From: JBFJVZ01 sp041623895
GTDB lineage: Bacteria > Planctomycetota > Planctomycetia > Pirellulales > Pirellulaceae
Reading direction: 5' to 3'
DNA length: 20,082 nt
Assembly: GCA_041623895.1 (NCBI GenBank)
Contig: JBFJVZ010000088.1
Coordinates: 1-20,082, forward strand
The notes beneath the pieces were generated by a model. The model was not told where the DNA came from and did no database searches. It saw only the letters and a list, made by a program, of their open reading frames with translations. Shown here piece by piece: positions 6,531 to 13,252 of this stretch. Both the position numbers and the translations under genes were made by a program. Each line of letters opens with the position of its first letter. The first letter of the stretch is position 1.

Positions 6531-7863
6531 GGCGTTCGGAATCGTTGCCACTTATCTGTTGTTGGCGAGCCCAGTGCCGGCTGCGACGATCGATCAGATT
6601 CTGGCCGAACGTCACCGCCGGGAAAATGTGACGCCTACGGAGGAATGTGACGATGCCACGTTTCTACGTCGACTTTCACTTGATTTGATCGGTCGCGTCC
6701 CCACGACCGACGAGTTGGAAACGTTTTTGCAGGACAGCAATCGCCGCGCCGCGGTGGACCGCCTGCTGGGCAGCCGTGAGCACGCCACGTTTTGGTCACA
6801 GCTCTGGACAAGCATGTTGATTGGCCGCGGACAGCAGCGCGGTGTCGAGCGTGAGGTGCTCCGCAACTGGGTCGAAGAGCAATTGCTTGCGAAGTCTCCG
6901 CTAAATCAGATTGCTTTTCGCTTGATCAGCGCTGAAGGCGTCACGGCACTTGATGGGCCAGTTAATTACATCGTCGCCAGTCGCGAAGACCCCGTGATGC
7001 GGCTATCGCGGACGTTCTTGTCGGTGCAGCTGGATTGCGCCCGATGCCACAATCATCCGCATGACCGCTGGACCAATGACGATTACCTGGCAATGCAACG
7101 TTTTTATCGGCCGGTTCGCTTTCGCGAAGTATCAGGAGGTGTTGCCGTTGATGATGCGGTCGTGTCTGATTTGACTCGGCCCGTGTTTTTGACCGGCCGC
7201 CAACCGCAAACCTCTGCCTGGCGTCGAGAATTGGCTTTGATGGTCGTGCAGTCCAAGCCGTTTTCACGAGCCATGGTCAATCGCACGTGGAGCTGGTTGA
7301 TGGGCCGCGGAATGGTCGATCCGGTAGATGGTCTGAGCCGAGAAAACCCGGCAACGGTGCCCGAACTATTGGAAGCGTTGGCCGCCGATTTTCGCGACGA
7401 CTTTCAGTTGGAACCGTTGATTCGACGCATTTGTTTGTCCGCTGCGTATCAACGTCAAGTTCCCAGCGGCGATTCCAGTCAATGCGAACAGCAAAAACGA
7501 TTCTTCGCGGCGCGGTCAGCACGTCCGATGATGCCCGAACAATGGATCGCTTCGTTAGCCATTGTGCTTGACCGACCGGGACCCGACGCTGAGCAGTTGG
7601 CGCAGCAGTCCCGGCAGTTGCTGGGCATTTCTCCGCAAGCCACTCCCGCCGCGGACCCGTACTTGTGGACGGAAACAAGTCAAACTCTGGTACGACAATT
7701 GTCAGGACCGATCCGGGCGCCGCTGCGAAACTTGGAGTCACTTTATTTGGCGACGCTGGCCAGAAAGCCGACAGCACAAGAACATCAAATGCTCGACGGT
7801 TACAGCTCGCAAGAAACCCTGTTTGCACTGATCCACAGCAACGAATTCATCCTCAATGACTGA
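6520..7863 (+). CDS. Compact DUF1549/DUF1553 exported protein
   Basis: 447 residues from ATG at 6520 to TGA, overlapping the M56 gene by 11 bases. A CAGG lies 8-11 bases upstream and the protein starts with a signal peptide (residues 1-22, cut near PAA). The frame runs 26 codons further upstream, but that would bury the signal peptide. DUF1549 follows: FLRRLSLDLIGRVPTTDEL (48-66), then CARCHNHPHDRW (173-184), a haem-c-like CxxCH that is a hallmark of the family. DUF1553 follows with SRAMVNRTWSWLMGRG (249-264) and the PELLEALAADF block (281-291). These proteins are abundant in planctomycetes, are paired with DUF1501 genes, and have no settled biochemical role. Typical members are about 700-1100 residues with an extra cytochrome and middle domain; this one is short but complete at both ends. 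Confidence 0.88.
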   Translation: MTSKAFGIVATYLLLASPVPAATIDQILAERHRRENVTPTEECDDATFLRRLSLDLIGRVPTTDELETFLQDSNRRAAVDRLLGSREHATFWSQLWTSMLIGRGQQRGVEREVLRNWVEEQLLAKSPLNQIAFRLISAEGVTALDGPVNYIVASREDPVMRLSRTFLSVQLDCARCHNHPHDRWTNDDYLAMQRFYRPVRFREVSGGVAVDDAVVSDLTRPVFLTGRQPQTSAWRRELALMVVQSKPFSRAMVNRTWSWLMGRGMVDPVDGLSRENPATVPELLEALAADFRDDFQLEPLIRRICLSAAYQRQVPSGDSSQCEQQKRFFAARSARPMMPEQWIASLAIVLDRPGPDAEQLAQQSRQLLGISPQATPAADPYLWTETSQTLVRQLSGPIRAPLRNLESLYLATLARKPTAQEHQMLDGYSSQETLFALIHSNEFILND

Positions 7864-7886
7864 AATTCCGTTCAATCGGATTTAAG

Positions 7887-9101
7887 ATGAACCATTCACG
7901 ACGTGATTTCTTATCCGCAGCTTCGGCATTTGGGTTTTCGCATTGGTTTGGTGCTCAGATCGCCAGCGCCATCAACCGACAAAGGCCGTCCGGGAAGTTC
8001 AAACGCTGCGTTGTCTTGTGGATGGAAGGCGGCCCCAGTCAGATGGAAACATTTGATCCCAAGGATCTGGGGGACGGAACCAGCAAGTCCATTGCGACGA
8101 ATGTGGATGGCATACGTATCGGCGAATCGCTTCCTGGGCTTGCGCGTCACACTGACAAACTATGCATCTTGCGCTCAATCGGCAGTGGCGAAGGTGAACA
8201 TGCTCGGGCGACCGAATTGCTGCATACCGGCTTTGCACCCCTGCCATCTTTTCCGAGGCCATCCTTCGGATCGATGGTGGCCAGCGAACGAGCCGATGAA
8301 GGATTCCCGCGTTATGTCACTCTGGGCGGCATCGGTTTCGGCCCCGCGTTCTTGGGCAGCCAGCACGGACCGTTTGTGGTCGAAGATATCAAAGCAGCAA
8401 GACAACAGTTGGACCTGATCGGACGTCGGCGCCGTTCATTGGACTTGTTGCAGCGTATGAATGAAGGCTACAGGCGGGGGGACGACGATACAGCCGTGTC
8501 CAAACGTACTGCCGCGGTCCAGTCGGTTCGCCGTCTGATCGACACCGGCTTTACAACCGCACTTGATCTGAAGTCCGTCTCTGCCAGTGACCGGAATCGT
8601 TATGGTGACGATCCATTTGGCGGCCGCGTTTTAACAGCGCGACGGTTACTGGAACTAGGCGTACCGTTTGTCGAAGTGCAACTGGGCGGATGGGACACGC
8701 ATTTGGACAACCAGCGACGAACAGCCGCGCTTTGTCGTCGACTGGATGGTCCCTGGGTGGCGTTGATGGATGACCTGCAAGCTTCAGGACTGTGGGATGA
8801 TACGCTGATCGTTTGGATGGGTGAATTCGGCAGGACACCAACGCTGAACGGCCGTGCCGGACGCGATCATTACCCGAGCATGATTCCCGTCGTCTTGGCG
8901 GGCGGCGATCTGGGCGGAACCGTGATCGGTGAGACCAACTCAAGCGGTACCGCACGTGTCGGTACTGAACATAGCGTCGCCGACTTGATGGCAACCATGC
9001 TGACGCTGTTGGGCTTGGACATTGCCGCTGAATACACAACTGATTTTGGCAGCCCGACAACCGTCACCGACAACGGAGAACCGATCAAGGATCTGGTGTA
9101 A
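7887..9101 (+). CDS. DUF1501 protein with Tat signal (alkaline phosphatase/sulfatase-like fold)
   Basis: 404 residues from ATG at 7887 to TAA. SRRDFLSAAS (residues 4-13) is a twin-arginine signal, so the folded protein is exported. DUF1501 signatures are CVVLWMEGGPSQMETFDPK (41-59), GEGEHARATELLHTGF (101-116), GGWDTH (267-272), GEFGRTP (312-318) and GRDHYP (325-330). These Asp/His-rich motifs match the metal sites of the alkaline phosphatase/sulfatase superfamily, to which DUF1501 is related, but the activity is unknown. Length is slightly below the usual 420-480. It starts 23 bases after the DUF1549/1553 stop; the gap holds a small imperfect hairpin (CCG/CGG core) and a GGA 8 bases from the ATG. 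Pairing of these two families in tandem is standard in planctomycetes; linking them to a BlaI/M56 pair is the unusual part. Confidence 0.92.
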   Translation: MNHSRRDFLSAASAFGFSHWFGAQIASAINRQRPSGKFKRCVVLWMEGGPSQMETFDPKDLGDGTSKSIATNVDGIRIGESLPGLARHTDKLCILRSIGSGEGEHARATELLHTGFAPLPSFPRPSFGSMVASERADEGFPRYVTLGGIGFGPAFLGSQHGPFVVEDIKAARQQLDLIGRRRRSLDLLQRMNEGYRRGDDDTAVSKRTAAVQSVRRLIDTGFTTALDLKSVSASDRNRYGDDPFGGRVLTARRLLELGVPFVEVQLGGWDTHLDNQRRTAALCRRLDGPWVALMDDLQASGLWDDTLIVWMGEFGRTPTLNGRAGRDHYPSMIPVVLAGGDLGGTVIGETNSSGTARVGTEHSVADLMATMLTLLGLDIAAEYTTDFGSPTTVTDNGEPIKDLV

Positions 9102-9421
9102 GCGCCGTTTCTTCTTTCACTTCCGGAGGGGGGATTTTCCGATCACCTTCATTCTCGCCGAAAGCCGCCCACTGAACAACGATGAACAGGATACACTGGT
9201 TCAACATTTGCGGGGTAAGCGAGGCTTGCAAAGATTTGATACTCTGTCCGACTGATGTTCGTTTCTGCGGGCATCGACTCTCGATCGCCGGCTCCGCAGT
9301 CGCTGGGCCCTGGGCACGCGGCCCTTGACGCCGGCAATCACTCCATCGTTAGAATGTCGATCCCGCAAGAATCTCATTCAGGCCGAACCTGGCTAAAAAT
9401 TGACAAAATCAGAGCCCTTTC
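9102..9421. other. Non-coding gap with possible gene remnant
   Basis: 320 bases between the DUF1501 stop and the next gene. GGAGGGGGG (9125-9133) looks like a strong ribosome site, and one plus frame is open and protein-like to a TGA at 9253-9255 (about 44 codons, ending QRFDTLSD). However, no ATG, GTG or TTG lies at a useful distance after the GGAGG, so I do not call a gene. It may be the tail of a decayed gene. The 3' half contains a weak promoter candidate (9325-9355). No clear terminator with a T run was found. Confidence 0.5.
9325..9355 (+). promoter_or_regulatory. Weak promoter candidate
   Basis: TTGACG (9325-9330) and TAGAAT (9350-9355) resemble -35 and -10 boxes, but the 19-base spacer is longer than ideal. 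It lies 66 bases before the ATG at 9422 and is the best candidate in this gap for driving the two exported-protein genes that follow. Confidence 0.3.
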
Positions 9422-10567
9422 ATGAACCTCAGTCGATCACGCAATCCTCTTGCTTGCCTGCTGCTGATCACCGTCGCAGCGGTTGCTTTGCCGCATGCAT
9501 ATGGCAATGACTCAACCGATCAGGCAATTGCCGCACTGCGAACCGTTGGGCCCGAGGGCGCGGGGTTTGAGGCCGCGATACCTGCGGCAAAGCAATTGCG
9601 CGAACTACCGCCCAGTCAGATTCCGACACTGCTGGACGGGATGAATGATGTCAACCCGATTGCCGAGAATTGGATCCGTGGAGTCGTGTTTGATCTGGCT
9701 CGAAAAGCGAATGGGCCGCCGCTTGCCGAATTGCGCAAGTACGTGATGGACCAATCCCGCAATCCGATCGGCCGCGGATTGGCGATGGAACTGATAGGCA
9801 AACAAGCAGCGGATCAAGCTGACGAACTGATCGCGAAATGCTTGGATGATCCAAGCCTGCCGCTGCGAGAGATGGCGGTCGAGCAAGCGATTGGCCAGGC
9901 AGTGGCATTGTCCAAGGCGGACAAAAATGATGCCGCCAAAAGGCGATATCGGCAGGCTTTGACTTCGGCCCGGCACCCACGACAGCTGTCAACAATCTTG
10001 GAAGCTCTGAAGAAGCTTGGCGACGATGTCAAACCAGCCGAAGCATTTTCGATGATCGCTTCATGGCACAGCATCGCGGCGTTTGACAATGTTGACGGTG
10101 TCGGATTCGACGCCGTGTATCCACCCGAGGCCGAGTTTGCTTCGACAGGCAAGCTCGATCTTTCCGCAACTTACAAAGGCAAAGCGGGAACGATCAGCTG
10201 GCAGGAAGTCAGAGCTTCCGATGAAGGTGTTGTCGATCTGGCAGACGCCTACAACAAAGAAAAAGGTGCTGTCTGTTATCTGTACACCGAATTCGAGTCA
10301 GCCAGTCATCTTCCTGCCCAAGCCCGTCTCGGTTGCACCAACGCCAACAAGGTCTGGATCAACGCAAAGGAAGTGACAGCAAATAAGGTCTATCACTCCG
10401 GCAGCATGATCGATCAGTACATCGCAGACTTTGAGTTGAAGAAAGGAATCAATCGAATCCTGTTGAAAATTTGCCAAAACGAACAAACCGAGCCGTGGGC
10501 CCAAGAATGGGAGTTTCAGTTTCGGATCACGGACGTTTCCGGCAAAGGGCTGTCAAGCGCGAAGTAA
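9422..10567 (+). CDS. Exported protein: helical repeats plus beta-sandwich domain
   Basis: 381 residues from ATG at 9422 to TAA. A signal peptide covers about residues 1-28 (LACLLLITVAAVALPHAYG). Residues 30-210 are helical, with HEAT-like spacing of conserved hydrophobics and an IGRGLAMELIGKQ helix. From about 220 the protein turns to beta strands and ends with GINRILLKICQNEQTEPWAQ followed by EWEFQFRITD. That closing pattern is typical of galactose-binding or glycoside hydrolase 2-type beta-sandwich modules in planctomycete exported proteins, here with no catalytic domain. A role in binding a cell-surface or extracellular sugar or protein is inference. The ribosome site is weak. The PQQ-type propeller gene lies 99 bases downstream on the same strand and may be co-transcribed. 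The specific family is not recognised. Confidence 0.8.
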   Translation: MNLSRSRNPLACLLLITVAAVALPHAYGNDSTDQAIAALRTVGPEGAGFEAAIPAAKQLRELPPSQIPTLLDGMNDVNPIAENWIRGVVFDLARKANGPPLAELRKYVMDQSRNPIGRGLAMELIGKQAADQADELIAKCLDDPSLPLREMAVEQAIGQAVALSKADKNDAAKRRYRQALTSARHPRQLSTILEALKKLGDDVKPAEAFSMIASWHSIAAFDNVDGVGFDAVYPPEAEFASTGKLDLSATYKGKAGTISWQEVRASDEGVVDLADAYNKEKGAVCYLYTEFESASHLPAQARLGCTNANKVWINAKEVTANKVYHSGSMIDQYIADFELKKGINRILLKICQNEQTEPWAQEWEFQFRITDVSGKGLSSAK

Positions 10568-10581
10568 GAAACCAGTTACAG

Positions 10582-10600
10582 ACGACACATCCTCTGTCGT
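10582..10600 (+). other. Short hairpin between the two exported-protein genes
   Basis: ACGACA (10582-10587) and TGTCGT (10595-10600) form a perfect 6-bp stem with a 7-base loop, 14 bases after the stop at 10567. There is no following T run, so it is a poor terminator. It may be an mRNA-stability or attenuating hairpin, or chance. Confidence 0.3.
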
Positions 10601-10666
10601 GATCCGCAATCCGACAGATCGCTTGTTGATTCCGTCCCTGACGAATTCCGGCCTCAAGAGTACCCA

Positions 10667-11878
10667 ATGATGAAAGAAACAATTCTCTTCGCTGTCGCTG
10701 CTTGCTTGCCGATCTCTCTATCGGCGGCGGAACCAGGCGGCTGGTTGGGCTTCCGCGGCGACGGTACCAGCGCGGGAGATCAAGCGCCATTAACGCTTGC
10801 TGTTGGCGATGGCGGCAATATTGCCTGGCAGCGCGAGATGCCCGGAAGCAGCGTGGCTGGACCGATCGTCATCGGCGACCTGGTCGTCAGCACCAGTTCC
10901 AGCGGCCAGGACGGCGAAGCGATTTTTGTCACCGGTGTCGACTTGGCGAGCGGGCAGATTCGCTGGGAGCAATCGTTTCGGGCGACTGGGCGGCCGTTTT
11001 GCCATCCGACCAGCGCTAATGCTGCTCCCACACCAGCCAGTGACGGAGAGCGAATCTTTGCTTTCTTCAGCAGCAACGATTTGTGCTGTTTGTCTTTGCA
11101 GGGTGAACTGTTGTGGTATCGCGGACTGGGATACGACTACCCCAAAGCCGGCAACGATATCGGCATGGCATCATCGCCTGTGATCGCCGATGGTGCTGTG
11201 ATTGTGCAAGTCGAAGCGCAAGGCGACTCATTTGCTGCCGGAATCGATACAAAGACGGGCAAGAACCTTTGGCGAATCGATCGTCCCACCAGCTCGAATT
11301 GGTCATCGCCGGTTGCCATCAAACGTCCCGATAGTTCGATCGAAGTCGTGCTCTCTTCCGGTAACAACATCATTGCCGTTGACCCACGCACAGGCCAGCA
11401 ACGTTGGGCGATTGATGAAGGTCGCGGAAAGGTTTCTTCGGCAACTCCAACCGGAAGATTGCTGTTGTTGCCGGGAGGCGACCTGCTGGCGTTGAATGTC
11501 GGTGACAGTGCGACGCTGCCGGAAACCGCGTGGCGAAACAACAAACTGGCACCACAAAACGCCAGCGTCGTTGTGCGCGATGAACGTCTCTATTCGCTAA
11601 AAGGATCGGTGCTTGTCGCCGGCAATCTAAGCGATGGCGAAATTGCCTGGCAAAAGCGTCTGTCAGGGATCAAAGGCACCTGGTCGACACCCGTGGTCTC
11701 CGCTAAACGCATTTACTTGTTCGATCAATCCGGCAAGGGACTGGTCGTTGAAGATCAAGGCGATGGTGCGGAAGTGATCAACGAAGTCGAACTCGGTGAA
11801 CCCGTCTTGGCCTCGCCCGCCATTGCGGGAAAGCGACTGGTTGTTCGCGGCAAACAAACCTTGTTTTGCTTTGAGTGA
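10667..11878 (+). CDS. Exported PQQ-type beta-propeller protein
   Basis: 403 residues from the first of two tandem ATGs (10667, 10670) to TGA. AAGAG 7-11 bases upstream supports the start. A signal peptide spans about residues 1-21 and is followed by WLGFRGDGTSAGD (26-38), a start seen in many planctomycete PQQ-like proteins. Blade docking motifs with a conserved Trp recur: TGKNLW, GEIAW and TGQQRW, with variants GQIRW and GELLW, consistent with a seven- or eight-bladed propeller like BamB. No quinoprotein dehydrogenase active-site motifs (adjacent disulphide, catalytic Asp context) were seen, although there is a CC pair near residue 145. It probably acts as a binding or scaffold protein outside the cytoplasm, not as an enzyme. 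Substrate and partner are unknown. Confidence 0.85.
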   Translation: MMKETILFAVAACLPISLSAAEPGGWLGFRGDGTSAGDQAPLTLAVGDGGNIAWQREMPGSSVAGPIVIGDLVVSTSSSGQDGEAIFVTGVDLASGQIRWEQSFRATGRPFCHPTSANAAPTPASDGERIFAFFSSNDLCCLSLQGELLWYRGLGYDYPKAGNDIGMASSPVIADGAVIVQVEAQGDSFAAGIDTKTGKNLWRIDRPTSSNWSSPVAIKRPDSSIEVVLSSGNNIIAVDPRTGQQRWAIDEGRGKVSSATPTGRLLLLPGGDLLALNVGDSATLPETAWRNNKLAPQNASVVVRDERLYSLKGSVLVAGNLSDGEIAWQKRLSGIKGTWSTPVVSAKRIYLFDQSGKGLVVEDQGDGAEVINEVELGEPVLASPAIAGKRLVVRGKQTLFCFE

Positions 11879-12033
11879 TCTGTCCAAAGCGACTGTTACC
11901 GAAAGCAGACGGCGACGATCAATAAGCGATTTGATGACGCTAAGATTGCTGCGGCGAGGCGAACCGATACGTCGGTCAAGCGAAAGTCGCGGCCGGCATA
12001 GTGCAAACGCCCAGCGGCTAATCAGACTGGAGG

Positions 12034-12354
12034 TTAGTTATCGGCCTCTGCAATCGCTTGCTCGATTGCCCTGGAGACGGCATCGGTTTTTGCCACCAAC
12101 TCCGGCTCCGCAGCTCTTGCTTTGCGGATCAGCTCGGGCAGGTGCGTGGCTGCTTCCAAACGCTCTTTGACGGGCAGTTCCAACAATGGTGTGTTCCCGT
12201 CAAACCGAATGCGACCGTCGTAAAAGCGCAGCAGATTCGCCGCAACGCCTTCCAGCGTGGCCCCGGGTGTTTCTTTCAACAACTTCTCAGCCGCCTTGAT
12301 CTGTTCCTCAAGTCGGTTAAGGGCTGCATGCAAGTTGCTTGAATCTAGTGACAT
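12034..12354 (-). CDS. Small helical protein of unknown function
   Basis: 106 residues from ATG at 12354 to TAA. It is predicted to be almost entirely helical with heptad-like spacing: LHAALNRLEEQIKAAEKLLKE (8-28) and a long C-terminal helix (67-104) rich in Ala and Glu. A short central part, RFYDGRIRFDGNTPLL (43-58), may form a turn or small sheet. No signal peptide, membrane segment or metal motif is present, so it is probably cytoplasmic. GAGG lies about 10 bases upstream. It is 63 bases downstream of the methyltransferase stop on the same strand, so the two may share a transcript. I do not recognise a family. Confidence 0.65.
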   Translation of the reverse strand: MSLDSSNLHAALNRLEEQIKAAEKLLKETPGATLEGVAANLLRFYDGRIRFDGNTPLLELPVKERLEAATHLPELIRKARAAEPELVAKTDAVSRAIEQAIAEADN

Positions 12355-12417
12355 CGTTACCGCGCCTCGATTTGTGTTTGTCCGTAGAAAGATGATACCG
12401 GTTTCTATGTCCGACCA

Positions 12418-13131
12418 TTACTGTCTTTTGGGGAATGCTGCCGGTTGCCCATACCACGGCGGATGGTGTCCGGCTCGCACGGCCAGCATCATAGCTTTGC
12501 CGTGCAAGTGCTCAGGACCATGTGTGTAGTCCCACTCCAACCGCTCTTCGTAGCGGAGTAAACGAAGACGCGATGCAGATTCCAGTGCCCACTGCGCAAG
12601 CTGGTTGGGGCGAAAGTAATTGATCACGGCCGACGCGGTTTCACTAACCGGAGCGTCACTTGCCAGGCCGGGCAGCTGGTCGCTACCGGGGTCCTCGGTC
12701 GTATGCACCTCCGCATACAAGAACCCATCGTCGGTCAACGCGTCGACCATTCGCTTCCAGACGATCGGGGCATCGCCGGATGGAATGTGATCGAGAACGG
12801 TCGTGGCCACAATCGCCGAATAATGATTTGTCGGAATCTCAATCGACCGCACGTCTCCGACTTGAGTACTGACCAGATTTGACAGTCCCATCGACTCGGC
12901 ACGCTGCTGCACACGGTCCAGACCGCGCTGGCTCAAATCGACCGCCGTTACTTGATACCCGGATGCCGCCAGTGCCATCGTGTCACGTCCGGCTCCGGCA
13001 CCAAGATCGAGTGCGAATCCACGTCCGCCCACTTGCTGAAGATAAGCCGCCAAAGGCCGCGAAGGTGTTTCGCCGTAGGCAATCTCGTCGCGGTCGTAAG
13101 GCTCGAAAAAAGGATCCGCCGTCTCGGACAT
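12418..13131 (-). CDS. Class I SAM-dependent methyltransferase
   Basis: 237 residues from ATG at 13131 to the stop at 12418-12420. Motif I is ALDLGAGAGRD (40-50); the acidic ribose-binding residue is D65 at the end of strand 2 (TAVDLS); motif II-like GDVRSIEIP (92-100) and YSAIVATTVLDHI (104-116) follow. The opening FFEPYDRDEIAYGETPSRPL resembles TehB/UbiE-like small methyltransferases in which this segment caps the active site. The substrate is unknown. The frame is open to 13302, but that would overlap the divergent gene at 13253 and the added residues show no fold, so MSET is chosen. There is no strong ribosome site. A 121-base gap separates it from the divergent metallohydrolase gene, so a shared control region is likely. 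Confidence 0.85.
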   Translation of the reverse strand: MSETADPFFEPYDRDEIAYGETPSRPLAAYLQQVGGRGFALDLGAGAGRDTMALAASGYQVTAVDLSQRGLDRVQQRAESMGLSNLVSTQVGDVRSIEIPTNHYSAIVATTVLDHIPSGDAPIVWKRMVDALTDDGFLYAEVHTTEDPGSDQLPGLASDAPVSETASAVINYFRPNQLAQWALESASRLRLLRYEERLEWDYTHGPEHLHGKAMMLAVRAGHHPPWYGQPAAFPKRQ

Positions 13132-13252
13132 GAAATACAACCGTGGATAGATTAACTTGTCCGCTGGCCACTTTCCGTCGTGACTACCGGGGCAGCGGAT
13201 TCCATGTAACATACCCCTAAGTCGTAGCGATGACACCAACCCGAAGAGTCTG

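Noticed and set aside
7277..7828. Minus-strand frame of 183 codons
   Set aside because: Antisense to the DUF1549/DUF1553 gene, which has intact family motifs throughout this interval.
9981..9990. GACAGCTGTC, a perfect 10-bp palindrome close to the BlaI operator core
   Set aside because: It lies deep inside a coding sequence, and its outer flanks do not extend the symmetry; probably chance.
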